Shown: in pieces, positions 8,928 to 17,782 of the stretch
Numbering within the stretch: the first letter of the stretch is position 1
Layout of the letters: every line of letters starts with the position of its first letter
Assembly (NCBI RefSeq): GCF_022760755.1
Contig: NZ_JAIVFP010000001.1
Location: forward strand, 2,956,001 to 3,020,000
Length of the DNA stretch: 64,000 nucleotides
Reading direction: 5' to 3'
From: Candidatus Rhodoblastus alkanivorans
GTDB lineage: Bacteria > Pseudomonadota > Alphaproteobacteria > Rhizobiales > Beijerinckiaceae
Notes under the pieces: model-generated
The model's input: only the letters and a program-made list of their open reading frames with translations
Told to the model about the DNA's origin: nothing
The model's database searches: none
Made by a program: the position numbers and the translations under genes

Positions 8928-9713
8928 TTATCGGTGTTGATCAATGAGGCCTGGCGTCAAGGCGCTTTCTTCACCAGCGGCGGCGACAGCTTTCTGCCGT
9001 TCGACAAGTATCTTTTTCAGATAGTCGGAGGGCCAAGGAATGCAATTTGCCGCATCCGTTACAAGGTTCAACGATCCGAATTCCTTGAGCCTGATGAAAT
9101 GGCATGCGTCGGGAACGGTCTTGTGAATGGCGCCCATGCCAAGAGCGGCCATGTTCCAGCTCCAGTCTTCATAGCCAATTTGTTGCACATGTTGCGTTTC
9201 GGCGTAAGGACACGCCAAAAGAAATTCCCGCCGCGCAAAACATAACGCCGACCATAAGTTTCTCTCAAGAAGCAACTCTAAGTTAAGATGATCCTTGTCC
9301 ATATCCATGTTTTTTATTAAATGCTCCTCCCGACCGAACAACACGTCATATTCGGGATGCCACGCGATCGACCTTTTATCATTCTCTGCAGCGACGAAAG
9401 CCGCCGCGAGCCAATTGTTTGAAAACAAATCATCCGCGTCGAGAAAAGAGATCCATCGTCCACGGGCGCGACGAACGCCTTCGTTCCTGGAATGGCCGAG
9501 GTCGCCATAACCGACAGGAATCAAAGCCCAATCGCTGGGAACACGATTTTGGAAGAACTCGACCGTCTCCGCATTGGCGCGGTCGAGAACGACCAGGACT
9601 TCGACGGAAATTCCCTCCTTCTCGGCAGCGGCTTTTGCGAGTTCCAAGCTGCCGCAGGAAGGATTGGCCAACAATCCTTCATGGTGAGCGTTCAATATCA
9701 CGGAAATATCCAT
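8928..9713 (-). CDS. Family 2 glycosyltransferase (GT-A fold)
   Basis: 261 residues starting with the GT2 strand MDISVILNAHHEG. The nucleotide-binding region follows, and the acidic FLDADD motif (DxD type) is near residue 95, coordinating the metal-bound nucleotide sugar. The C-terminal half is less typical and no membrane segment is obvious, so it is probably a cytosolic transferase adding one sugar to a glycan or lipid carrier. It begins 9 bp after the stop codon of the large repeat glycosyltransferase on the same strand, so the two are co-transcribed. Base composition is less GC-rich than the neighbouring core genes. Donor and acceptor are unknown. Confidence 0.85.
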   Translation of the reverse strand: MDISVILNAHHEGLLANPSCGSLELAKAAAEKEGISVEVLVVLDRANAETVEFFQNRVPSDWALIPVGYGDLGHSRNEGVRRARGRWISFLDADDLFSNNWLAAAFVAAENDKRSIAWHPEYDVLFGREEHLIKNMDMDKDHLNLELLLERNLWSALCFARREFLLACPYAETQHVQQIGYEDWSWNMAALGMGAIHKTVPDACHFIRLKEFGSLNLVTDAANCIPWPSDYLKKILVERQKAVAAAGEESALTPGLIDQHR

Positions 9714-9722
9714 GGCGCGCCG

Positions 9723-12700
9723 TCAGCTCAAAAATGACGGTTTGACTGAACATTCATTGAGATAGAATGTCCATGTATGGCGCAGGTCGAGGCGCTCGCG
9801 CATTTTCAGCAAACGCTTTCTCACCTTTTCGGGATTGTTTCTGATTTCTCTGAGCGCCTCAAGATAGGCGGCCGGGTTGCGGGCGTCCTCGATGAGCCAG
9901 CCCGTGTCCTCGTCGACGAGTTCTCCGATCCCACCAACATCCGAGGCGATGATGGGAAGCCCCGCCTTCGCCGCGGCGAAGAGCGCATCCGGCGATCCGC
10001 AGCAGGACGCCACATACAGGAATGCCCCGAACTTTCCTGCCGGGAGATCGTTATTGTTTGCGCAACTTCCCTTCACAGCGAAATTTTCGTTCGAGCAAGC
10101 TGCTTCCGTCAGCGTTTTCAGATATGCAGGCTTACCTAAACCATAAAATTCATAATACAAATTTTGATCGAGCTTTGCCAGTTCAACGAGAAATTCGACA
10201 TTGGCCCGCTCACAAAGTCGCCCGACGGTCAGAACCGGAAAGCGCCGCCCTACGGGAGGCTCCTCATAGGCCAATGCTGTTGTTTCAGGACAGGTTGGAT
10301 TTATGACTTTGAAACGATCGAGGAGCGTTGGCGGTATTGCAAATTTTGAACGCAACTCTCCGACAATATGCTCATTGTCTGCATACACTTGTTTTAAGTG
10401 CCTCAACGCATTGCGAAGATAACCGTTTACGAAACCGATTCCTCCATAGCCCTTGTCACAATCACCGAAGGAAACAGCCGCGTAAAGCTCACAAAAAGTC
10501 GAAATCGCTGCCCCCTTATACTTAAACAGCTCCCAACACGCTTCCGAATTGACGTTCAGCACGCTCTTCGGCTTGAGAGCGCGTATAAGCCAGGAAATGA
10601 GTTCGACACGATCACTCAAGCTCAAATTCCGATCGCATTCGGAAAGGTCCCTTATCTGGCTCCCGTCCACAAACCCGTCAGCGGCGCCTGCCCCTGAACC
10701 GTCCGTCACGACGACAAGAAATGAATCCGCTCCGTACAACGCGACCAGCGCGTTGGCGGCATGCGCCGCGGCGCGATCGGCCTCGCCAAGTCGCGGCGAC
10801 GGAACGAAAATGATTCGATCAAAGGGGCGATCGAGCGTCGCAAAGAGGCGTTTCCAGGCTTCCGATACACTGTCATTGCGCGGCAAACGATTGCTGAAGG
10901 GCAATGTCAGAACGGAACGCTCAAGGTTGGCAAGGTCAGGGTCGAGGTGAGCGACGCCCGACAAAAATTTGATCGCAACCGCGTTATTCGGCGATGGCCC
11001 GCCTCTTTCGATGAAATGCAGGAGCGGATTGGCGCGCGCGTACGGGTCGGCGACGTTGCTCGCGGCATATCGCCTTGCGCTGAATCGACGGTTAGGATCA
11101 CGTAATTCCCCTGCGCCAACCCGAATGTAATGCCCAAGCGGATCGAGATCCTCTGAAGCCGCATCCGGATAGTTTTCAAGATACCAGACGGGATCGAAAA
11201 GCTGCGACTGTTCGATCGTGTTTCGAATTTCCCGAAGACGGGCGTCGCGCGATCCACCGTTTTCGATGTAATGCAACAAGGGATTTGCAGCGGCCTCCGG
11301 CTCCCCCGCATGTTTCGCGGCGTAGTCGCGGGCATGGAACCAGAGGGACGGATCGCGCAGTTCCTTCCCGCCATGAAGAACGAAATGTTCCAGCGGATCC
11401 ATATGCCCGCCGGCGACGTCGGGATATCTTTCCAGGTACCAGTTGGGATCGAAAAGCTCCGACTTTTCGATCGTATCCCGAATTTCCCGAAGACGGGCGT
11501 TACGGGATCCGCCGTTTTCGATGTAATGCAACAGGGGATTTGCAACGGCCTCCGGCTCCCCGGCATGTTTCGCGGCATAGTCGCGGGCATGGAACAAGAG
11601 GGATGGATCGCGCAATCCCTTCCCGCCATGAAGAACGAAATGCTCCAGCGGATCCATACGCCCGCCGGCGACGTCGGGATATCTTTCCAGATACCAGATG
11701 GGATCGAAAAGCTCCGACTTTTCGATCGTGGCTCGAATTTCCTGGAGACAGGCGTCACGCGACCCGCCGCCTTCGATGTAATGCAGCAAAGGATTTGCGG
11801 CTGCGTCCGCGTCTCCGGCATGTTTCGCGGCATAGCATCGGGAATGGAACAACGGCGAAGGATCGCGAAAATCCTTCGCGCCATGAAGAACAAAATGCTC
11901 CAGCGGCTCCAGCGGCCCTTCGGCGACATCGGGATATCTTTCAAGATACCAGGCGGGATCGAAAAGCCTCGACTTTTCGATCGTATCTCGAATTTCCCGA
12001 AGGCGGGCGTCGCGCGACCCGCCGTTTTCGATGTAATGCAGCAAAGGATTTGCGGCTGCGTCCGCGTCTCCGGCATGTTTCGCGGCATAGCATCGGGAAT
12101 GGAACAACGGCGAAGGATCGCGAAAATCCTTCGCGCCATGAAGAACGAAATGCTCCAGCGGCTCCAGCGGCCCTTCGGCGACATCGGGATATCTTTCAAG
12201 ATACCAGGCGGGATCGAAAAGCCTCGAATTTTCGATCGTATCTCGGATTTCCCGAAGGCGGGCGTCGCGCGACCCGCCGTTTTCGATGTAATGCAGCAAA
12301 GGACTTGCAGCGGCGCCCGGCTCCCCGGCATGTTTCGCGGCATAGTCCCTGGCATGGAAGAAGGGCGAAGGATCGCGAAAATCCTTCGCGCCATAAAGAA
12401 CGAAATGCTCCAGCGGCTCCAGCGGCCCTTCGGCGACATCGGGATACCTTTCGAGATACCAGACGGGATCGAAAAGCTGCGACTGCGCGATCATGTCTCG
12501 AATTTCCCGGAGGCGAGCGTCGCGCGATCCGCCGTTCTTGATGTAATGAAACAGGGGATTTGCAGCGGCGTCGGAGTCGCCGGCATGTTTTTTGGCGTAG
12601 CAGCCGGCGCAAAAATAAGGGGACGGATCGCGCAACAGCGACGCCCCTTTCCGAAGAAAATGGCTGAGCGGATCGAGCCCGCCCCCGACCGCGTCGGGAT

Positions 12701-12788
12701 ACTTTTGCAAATACCAGTCCCGGTCGAATAGCCCGGATTTGAGAATGAGTCTCCGGGCAGAAAACACGAAACGGAATTTTTTCATCAA
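9723..12788 (-). CDS. Large repeat protein with C-terminal GT-B glycosyltransferase domain
   Basis: 1021 residues. Residues 20 to about 600 are seven tandem repeats of 85 residues built on LFDPxWYLERYPDVA, PLEHFVLHGAKDFRDPS, YAAKHAG and NPLLHYIENGGSRDARLREI. This motif is known ahead of glycosyltransferases in rhizobial and other alphaproteobacterial surface-polysaccharide clusters. The remaining part is a GT-B enzyme: RFPVLTVGRL begins its second Rossmann domain, and SPDALFAAAKAGLPIIASDVGG is the donor-binding loop of GT4-type enzymes. The inner repeats are nearly identical in DNA, so the array expanded recently. No signal peptide or membrane segment is clear. The repeats may bind carbohydrate or partner proteins; that role is inference. 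The gene starts an operon with the GT2 gene. Confidence 0.85.
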   Translation of the reverse strand: MMKKFRFVFSARRLILKSGLFDRDWYLQKYPDAVGGGLDPLSHFLRKGASLLRDPSPYFCAGCYAKKHAGDSDAAANPLFHYIKNGGSRDARLREIRDMIAQSQLFDPVWYLERYPDVAEGPLEPLEHFVLYGAKDFRDPSPFFHARDYAAKHAGEPGAAASPLLHYIENGGSRDARLREIRDTIENSRLFDPAWYLERYPDVAEGPLEPLEHFVLHGAKDFRDPSPLFHSRCYAAKHAGDADAAANPLLHYIENGGSRDARLREIRDTIEKSRLFDPAWYLERYPDVAEGPLEPLEHFVLHGAKDFRDPSPLFHSRCYAAKHAGDADAAANPLLHYIEGGGSRDACLQEIRATIEKSELFDPIWYLERYPDVAGGRMDPLEHFVLHGGKGLRDPSLLFHARDYAAKHAGEPEAVANPLLHYIENGGSRNARLREIRDTIEKSELFDPNWYLERYPDVAGGHMDPLEHFVLHGGKELRDPSLWFHARDYAAKHAGEPEAAANPLLHYIENGGSRDARLREIRNTIEQSQLFDPVWYLENYPDAASEDLDPLGHYIRVGAGELRDPNRRFSARRYAASNVADPYARANPLLHFIERGGPSPNNAVAIKFLSGVAHLDPDLANLERSVLTLPFSNRLPRNDSVSEAWKRLFATLDRPFDRIIFVPSPRLGEADRAAAHAANALVALYGADSFLVVVTDGSGAGAADGFVDGSQIRDLSECDRNLSLSDRVELISWLIRALKPKSVLNVNSEACWELFKYKGAAISTFCELYAAVSFGDCDKGYGGIGFVNGYLRNALRHLKQVYADNEHIVGELRSKFAIPPTLLDRFKVINPTCPETTALAYEEPPVGRRFPVLTVGRLCERANVEFLVELAKLDQNLYYEFYGLGKPAYLKTLTEAACSNENFAVKGSCANNNDLPAGKFGAFLYVASCCGSPDALFAAAKAGLPIIASDVGGIGELVDEDTGWLIEDARNPAAYLEALREIRNNPEKVRKRLLKMRERLDLRHTWTFYLNECSVKPSFLS
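10992..12731 (-). repeat. seven 255-bp tandem coding repeats
   Basis: The repeat region of the large glycosyltransferase is also a DNA repeat with a 255-bp period. For example, GGATCGAAAAGCCTCGA recurs exactly 255 bp apart at 11956 and 12211. Units 3 and 4 differ at very few positions, while the first and last units are the most diverged. This pattern fits expansion by unequal recombination from the centre of the array. Confidence 0.9.
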
Positions 12789-13175
12789 ACGCCTGTCGAT
12801 ATTGAACCTTCCCTCTCGCCACCACGTTCAATATTGCATTCATTATTAAACTGTCCAGTTCCCTTCCAAACCCGGTCCAAAACGAAATTCGCAGCGACGA
12901 GCGTTCCGTACGCCCCGACTCAGGCAACAAATTCCGAATTCAGCCGTGATTGCGAGAACCAACGCGCTGAATCCATGCTTAATCCGCTCGATATGTTTGG
13001 CTCGGTCCAGCGCCAGCGGGACGTTCGCGGGTTATGTTCGTCGCAACCTTATCCCTTGCGGCGCCGCCGGCAGGGCCGGGTCCGACAATTTTTCGCGTCT
13101 CATTCCGGGTTTTCCGGTTCCGCCCTACACATCCGGGCTGGATTGGGCCGCATTTCCGCGTCATGATGCGGCGCA
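12789..13175. other. intergenic region at the edge of the glycosyltransferase patch
   Basis: 387 bp between divergent genes. The left part (12789-12960) is clearly richer in A and T than the surroundings and is the likely promoter region of the glycosyltransferase operon. A 110-codon open frame on the plus strand has no ribosome-binding site or recognisable sequence and is not reported as a gene. Confidence 0.4.
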
Positions 13176-14354
13176 ATGAAATCCATTCCGTATCGCATCC
13201 GGCAGGTCGAGGGCATCGACGCCATTCCGGCCTCGGCCTGGGACGCCTGCGCCAATCCGGCCGAGCCCGGCGAGGGCGCCGGCGAGCGCTTCAATCCCTT
13301 TCTAGCCCACGCCTTTCTCGCCGCGCTGGAAGAGACCGGCTGCGTGGGAAAAGGCACGGGCTGGTATCCCGCCCATATCATGGCCGAAGCGCCGGACGGA
13401 AAAATCGCCGCCTGCGCGCCTGTCTATTTCAAGACCCATTCGCTCGGCGAATATGTCTTCGACCAGGGCCTCGCCGACGCCTACCAGCGCGCCGGCGGGA
13501 GCTATTATCCCAAGGCGCAGGTCGCGACGCCCTTCACGCCGGTGCAGGGGCGTCGGCTGCTGGTCGCCGCCGACGCCCCGCCCGGCGCGCGCGAGGCTTT
13601 GCTCACCGGCCTGCGCGCCCTGCCCGAAGCGGCGGGCGTCTCCTCGCTGCATGTCACTTTCCCCGACGCCGCCGACCAGGCTTTTTTCGCCGAAGCGGGG
13701 ATGATCCAGCGCAAGGGTCAGCAGTTTCATTTCTTCAATCGCGGCTACCAGAATTTCGACGATTTTCTCGCCGCTTTGTCGTCGCGCAAACGCAAGGCGA
13801 TCCGCAAGGAGCGCGCCGAGGCGATCGCTCACGGCGTCGAAATCGAAAAGGTCACGGGAAAAGACCTGACCGAGGCGCATTGGGACGCTTTTTTCGACTT
13901 CTACACCGACACCAGCGCGCGCAAATGGGGCCGCCCCTATCTCACTCGCGCCTTCTTCTCGAAAATCAGCGCGGCGCTCGCCGACCGCATCCTGCTCGTG
14001 ATCGCCCGGCGCGAAGGCCGGCTGATCGCCGGCGCGCTCAATCTCATCGGCGACGACGCGCTTTACGGCCGCAACTGGGGCGCGATCGAGCATCACCCCT
14101 GCCTGCATTTCGAGCTGTGCTATTATCAGGCGATCGAATTCGCCATAGAGCGCGGATTGAAGCGGGTGGAAGCCGGGGCGCAGGGCGAGCATAAATTCGC
14201 GCGCGGCTATGAGGCGATTCCGACTTTTTCCGCCCACGAATTCGCCGATCCCCGCCTCGCCGCCGCGGCGCAAGATTATTTCGCCCGCGAGGCCCGCGCC
14301 GTGGACGCCCTGATCGCCGAATATGGCGAGAACGGGCCATTCAAAAAGGAATGA
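13176..14354 (+). CDS. FemAB-like N-acyltransferase (DUF482/COG3146)
   Basis: 392 residues of the DUF482 family, predicted GNAT-fold acyltransferases related to FemAB peptidyltransferases. Family hallmarks are present: YFKTHSLGEYVFD early on, SYYPKAQVATPFTPVQG, and the late block NWGAIEHHPCLHFELCYYQ followed by VEAGAQGEHKFARGY. The substrate is not established for the family. The protein appears cytosolic. The HIT-family gene follows 68 bp past the stop on the same strand. No strong Shine-Dalgarno sequence precedes the start; it was chosen because family similarity begins within the first ten residues. Confidence 0.85.
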   Translation: MKSIPYRIRQVEGIDAIPASAWDACANPAEPGEGAGERFNPFLAHAFLAALEETGCVGKGTGWYPAHIMAEAPDGKIAACAPVYFKTHSLGEYVFDQGLADAYQRAGGSYYPKAQVATPFTPVQGRRLLVAADAPPGAREALLTGLRALPEAAGVSSLHVTFPDAADQAFFAEAGMIQRKGQQFHFFNRGYQNFDDFLAALSSRKRKAIRKERAEAIAHGVEIEKVTGKDLTEAHWDAFFDFYTDTSARKWGRPYLTRAFFSKISAALADRILLVIARREGRLIAGALNLIGDDALYGRNWGAIEHHPCLHFELCYYQAIEFAIERGLKRVEAGAQGEHKFARGYEAIPTFSAHEFADPRLAAAAQDYFAREARAVDALIAEYGENGPFKKE

Positions 14355-14422
14355 CGCGGCGCTTGACCCCAAGCCCGCGCTTGGGCAGTTTCCGGCGGGA
14401 ACAACTCCCGCAGGAGCCGCTC

Positions 14423-14857
14423 ATGACCGCCTATGACCCCAACAATATTTTCGCGAAAATCCTGCGCGGCGAAATTCCCTGCGAAAATGTCTATGAGGAC
14501 GAGGACACTCTCGCCTTCATGGATGTCATGCCGCAATCCGCCGGCCATGTCCTGGTGATCCCCAAGCTCGGCGCCCGCAATATTCTCGACGTTCCGCCCG
14601 AGGTTCTCTCCACCCTCATTCTCCGGGTCCAGAAACTCGCCCGCGCCGCCAAGGACGGCATGGGCGCCGACGGAGTCACCGTGACGCAGTTCAACGAGTC
14701 GGCCAGCGGTCAAAGCGTCTTTCACATCCATTTCCATGTGATTCCGCGCTGGGAAGGCATCGGCCTGCGCCCGCACGCCGGCGGCGGAATGGCCGATCCC
14801 GCTCTTCTCAAGGCCCATGCCGACAAGATCCGCGCCGCGCTTGCCGCCGATTCCTGA
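14423..14857 (+). CDS. hinT: HIT family protein (HinT-like purine nucleoside phosphoramidase)
   Basis: 144 residues with the histidine triad HIHFHVIP near the C-terminus. The first histidine of HxHxH is the nucleophile region that hydrolyses AMP-linked phosphoramidates or acyl-adenylates. The N-terminal block NIFAKILRGEIPCENVYEDED is typical of HinT. The start at 14423 has AGGAG at 14412-14416 with good spacing; an earlier in-frame ATG at 14351 overlaps the previous gene and lacks homology. It is convergent with azlD, only 3 bp apart. Confidence 0.93.
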   Translation: MTAYDPNNIFAKILRGEIPCENVYEDEDTLAFMDVMPQSAGHVLVIPKLGARNILDVPPEVLSTLILRVQKLARAAKDGMGADGVTVTQFNESASGQSVFHIHFHVIPRWEGIGLRPHAGGGMADPALLKAHADKIRAALAADS

Positions 14858-14860
14858 TTT

Positions 14861-15214
14861 TCACTTTCCCAACAGCCACACGGCGAGGATGAGCGTCGCC
14901 TCGCCGGCGACGATCATTGCGAAGACCGAGCGGCGCGCGGCGAAAAAGGCGGCCGCCCCGGCCCCGATGGCGCCGAGGCGGACCCAAGCGGGCGCGACCG
15001 ACAGCTCCGGATTCGGCGCAAAGACGATCTTGGCCACCACGCCGACCAGCAGCGCCGTCGCCACGCTGCGCACGAACAGAAAGACTTCGGATTCCTCGTC
15101 GATCCGCCGCGCGATCAAGACCGCCAGCGCCCGCCAGATTTCGCTCGGCAGGAATCCGATCACCACCAGCGCCAGATAAGGCGCCGAAGCGGGCTCGCCG
15201 GAAAATAGGGTCAT
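14861..15214 (-). CDS. azlD: AzlD family branched-chain amino acid exporter subunit
   Basis: 117 residues, small and very hydrophobic, with about four membrane segments. It contains the AzlD-typical FLPSEIWRALAVLIARRIDEESEVF stretch near the N-terminus (positions 20-44). AzlD pairs with AzlC to export branched-chain amino acids or analogues. The ATG at 15214 overlaps the azlC stop codon, so the two are translationally coupled. It is the last gene of the fnr-azlC-azlD operon. Confidence 0.88.
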   Translation of the reverse strand: MTLFSGEPASAPYLALVVIGFLPSEIWRALAVLIARRIDEESEVFLFVRSVATALLVGVVAKIVFAPNPELSVAPAWVRLGAIGAGAAAFFAARRSVFAMIVAGEATLILAVWLLGK

Positions 15215-15936
15215 GCCGCCCGCCGCGCCTTGAAGCCCGCGAACCAGGCCGCGCCTCCGCCGACCAGCGCCAGAACCAGAAGGTCGAAGCCGCCGCCGAC
15301 ATAGGCCATGGTGAGGGGCGCGAGAAGCGCGCCGAACAGAATGGCGAGCCAGTCGGCGCCGGAACGCGCCGCGCGCGCCGTGGTCGCCAGAAAATAGATC
15401 GGCGACAGCATCATCAGCCCTGCCCCCAGGGGCTTCGGCAGCGAGCCCATCAGCCAGAAGCCCAGCGCCGTCGAAAACGCCGTCAGCCCCATGCAGGTCA
15501 GCGCCAGTCCGAAGAAAAACGGCTTGCGCGCCGGGCGCTCCATATCGGGCAGCCGGCGCAAGGACTCCGCCCAGACCGTGACCGCAACGAAATGGGCGGC
15601 GGCGAACATGGTCGGCAGCCGCGTCTTCTTTTCCCGCAGCATCGGCAGGACGGAAAGGCACATCGGCAGCAGGCGCACGGAAGAAAGGCTCACGGCGAGA
15701 GCGATCGCCGGCGGCGCGGTCTTGGCGGCGGCCGCGCCGAAAAAGAGCAGTTGCGCCGGCCCAGCCCAGAGCAGAATTGTGGAGAGCGCCGCCGCGCCGA
15801 CGGGAAAGCCCGCCGCCCGCGCCAGCGAGCCGACGCCCATCAGCGAGAGCGCGACATAAAAGGCGGGACCGCTCAGCGCCAGACGTACGCCCGCGAAAAA
15901 GGCGCCGCGCGCGGCGGGCATTCCGGACAAGCTCAC
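15211..15936 (-). CDS. azlC: AzlC family branched-chain amino acid exporter subunit
   Basis: 241 residues, an integral membrane protein of the AzlC/YgaZ family. The early block GPAFYVALSLMGVGSLARAAGF and the LLWAGPAQLLFFG segment are characteristic. It starts with GTG at 15936, overlapping the stop codon of the upstream FNR-type regulator by four bases (GTGA), which implies co-transcription. With AzlD it should form an export complex in the inner membrane; the transported compound has not been shown here. Confidence 0.88.
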   Translation of the reverse strand: MSLSGMPAARGAFFAGVRLALSGPAFYVALSLMGVGSLARAAGFPVGAAALSTILLWAGPAQLLFFGAAAAKTAPPAIALAVSLSSVRLLPMCLSVLPMLREKKTRLPTMFAAAHFVAVTVWAESLRRLPDMERPARKPFFFGLALTCMGLTAFSTALGFWLMGSLPKPLGAGLMMLSPIYFLATTARAARSGADWLAILFGALLAPLTMAYVGGGFDLLVLALVGGGAAWFAGFKARRAA

Positions 15937-16721
15937 ATTTCCGCCATTTGCTCCAGACGCGGCACGTCGAGCAGACGGACGCCGTCGGGCACGATAACGA
16001 TCAACTTCTCCCGCGCCATGCGGGTGATCATGCGGCTGACCGTCTCGACCGTCAGGCCGAGATAATCGCCGATGTCGAGACGGGTCATCGGCAGCGGCAC
16101 ATGGACCGAGGCGCCATGGATGCGCGCATAGCGATTGCGCATCCCGATCAGGAAGGAGGCGATCTTCTCTTCGGCCGTGCGGCGTCCGAGCACGACCATC
16201 TGGTCCTGCGCCAAAGTCAGCTCATGCGCCGCCATGTTCATCATGGCGCGCGTCAGACGCGGCTTCTCGTCGAGCAGGTCGGAAAAACCCACCCGTGAAA
16301 ACTGGCAGATCTTGACCGGCGTCAGCGCGTCGGCGGTGAATAATTGGGTCGGCTGCATGGCCAGGCCGAGAAAATCGCCGGGCAGAGCGAATCCGACGAC
16401 TTGCCGGCGGCCGTCGGGCAAAAGTTTCGACAGGCGCAGCGCGCCCGAGGTGATGTTGGAGACGAAGGGCGCCTCGCGGCCCTGTTCGAACAAGGTCGCC
16501 TTCGCCGGAAAGGACAGTGTGCGGCCGATGCGCTCCAGCAGCTCGAATTCGTCCGGCTCAAGCGACTCGCAGACGCTCAGGCCCTTGATCTCACAATCGG
16601 AACATTCGAGGCCAAAACCCGGCGCCGCCTTCGGCGCACATGCGAAATTTCTGGGACTGGTTTCCGCGCGCCCGAAGACCGTATCGAAAAGAACCTTTTC
16701 GGCCAAGGTTTCCAAAATCAA
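15933..16721 (-). CDS. FNR-type oxygen-responsive transcriptional regulator
   Basis: 262-residue Crp/Fnr family protein. N-terminal cysteines C40, C43 and C51 plus C139 in a VKICQF context reproduce the four ligands of the oxygen-labile 4Fe-4S cluster of FNR/FnrN/FnrL. A cyclic-nucleotide-type beta-barrel is followed by a winged helix with recognition helix ETVSR (E226, S229, R230), the residues that read TTGAT half-sites. A perfect TTGAT-N4-ATCAA box lies 82 bp upstream of its start codon, suggesting autoregulation. It heads an operon with azlC and azlD, an unusual partnership. The exact orthologue name (fnrN, fnrL or a FixK variant with a cluster) cannot be settled from sequence alone. Confidence 0.9.
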   Translation of the reverse strand: MILETLAEKVLFDTVFGRAETSPRNFACAPKAAPGFGLECSDCEIKGLSVCESLEPDEFELLERIGRTLSFPAKATLFEQGREAPFVSNITSGALRLSKLLPDGRRQVVGFALPGDFLGLAMQPTQLFTADALTPVKICQFSRVGFSDLLDEKPRLTRAMMNMAAHELTLAQDQMVVLGRRTAEEKIASFLIGMRNRYARIHGASVHVPLPMTRLDIGDYLGLTVETVSRMITRMAREKLIVIVPDGVRLLDVPRLEQMAEM

Positions 16722-16802
16722 CTCCCTTTCGGCCCGGACTGACGCAATTCACCCCGCACTCCGGCGCAAAACATAGCACGCCCGCCGGGCAGGACAAAGG
16801 CT

Positions 16803-16816
16803 TTGATCTTCATCAA
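16803..16816. promoter_or_regulatory. perfect FNR/FixK box
   Basis: TTGATCTTCATCAA matches the TTGAT-N4-ATCAA consensus exactly. It lies 82 bp upstream of the FNR-type regulator (minus strand) and about 155 bp upstream of NAD kinase (plus strand), within their shared intergenic region. Autoregulation of the regulator is the most likely use; control of NAD kinase is possible. Confidence 0.8.
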
Positions 16817-16972
16817 GGACAAGCGAAAATGCGTTGCTTCGCAGAGGTTTCACGCCAAAGTCCGGGCGCCGCCGGCGCGCCTTGCCCTCGCCCGCCGCAT
16901 CGCCTATTGCTTGGCTTGCCGCCACCCCGCCCGCGAATCCCGGTCTCAGATAGCCGAATGTTAGAACGGAAG

Positions 16973-17764
16973 ATGAGCGAATCCTCAATGCACGGGCGCC
17001 GTTTCGAGCGGATCAATTTCCTCGCGGCGGACACGCCGGAGGCCGCGCACGCACGCGCGAGGCTCGTGGGACGCTACGGCGACGTCCATTCCGACGAGGC
17101 CGACGTGGTCGTGGCGCTCGGCGGCGACGGCCTGATGCTTCAGACGCTGCACCGCTTCATGGGCCGCAACGTTCCGATCTACGGCATGAATCGCGGCTCG
17201 GTCGGCTTTTTGATGAACGAATATCGTGAGACCGGCCTGCGCAAGAGGCTCGCCGCGGCGCAAAGCTCGATCATCCATCCCCTCATCATGGTCGCGGAAA
17301 GCCAGGCCGGCAAAAAGGCGACCGCCCACGCCATCAATGAGGTTTCTTTGCTGCGCCAGAGCGCCCAGGCGGCCAAGCTGCGGGTTTTCGTCGATGGCCA
17401 TGTGCGGCTGGAGGAGCTGGTGGCGGACGGCGTGCTGGTTTCGACGCCCGCCGGCTCGACCGCTTACAACCTTTCGGCCAACGGCCCGATCCTGCCGCTC
17501 GGCGCGCCGCTGATGGCGCTGACGCCGATTTCCGCTTTCCGGCCCAGGCGCTGGCGCGGCGCCCTGCTTTCCGACAAGGTGGAAGTGCTGATCGAGGTTC
17601 TGGAAGCCGCGAAACGCCCGGTCGCGGCGGTGGCGGATCATTACGAATTCCGCGACGTGGTGTGGGTGCGGGTCACCACTGATCATTCGGTGGGGCTGGA
17701 GCTGCTGCACGATCCCGGTCATTCGATGGAAGAGCGCATCCTTCGCGAACAGTTCCGGCCCTGA
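16973..17764 (+). CDS. nadK: NAD kinase
   Basis: Phosphorylates NAD+ to NADP+ using ATP or polyphosphate. The product is about 263 residues. Family motifs are present: the GGDG of [15 protein letters not shown], the NE of [11 protein letters not shown], and [15 protein letters not shown] for substrate binding. Length suits the short alphaproteobacterial form. Family similarity starts at FERINFLA, so either the ATG at 16973 or that at 16988 is the true start. Neither has a well-spaced Shine-Dalgarno sequence, and the frame stays open further upstream without homology. A NUDIX gene follows within 20 bp and is likely co-transcribed. Confidence 0.93.
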   Translation: MSESSMHGRRFERINFLAADTPEAAHARARLVGRYGDVHSDEADVVVALGGDGLMLQTLHRFMGRNVPIYGMNRGSVGFLMNEYRETGLRKRLAAAQSSIIHPLIMVAESQAGKKATAHAINEVSLLRQSAQAAKLRVFVDGHVRLEELVADGVLVSTPAGSTAYNLSANGPILPLGAPLMALTPISAFRPRRWRGALLSDKVEVLIEVLEAAKRPVAAVADHYEFRDVVWVRVTTDHSVGLELLHDPGHSMEERILREQFRP

Positions 17765-17782
17765 AGTGGTGAGGAAATGTCC

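Noticed and set aside
8928-8945. TTGATCAA near the end of the glycosyltransferase as a regulator site
   Set aside because: It overlaps the coding end of the gene, lacks the 4-bp spacer of an FNR box and has no promoter nearby.
11271-12731. Repeat-containing frame on the plus strand opposite the large glycosyltransferase
   Set aside because: It is the complement of the 85-residue repeats; only the minus-strand frame has recognisable domains and continues into the GT-B part.
12834-13166. 110-codon frame upstream of the acyltransferase
   Set aside because: No ribosome-binding site, no similarity, and it lies in the AT-rich promoter region of the divergent gene.
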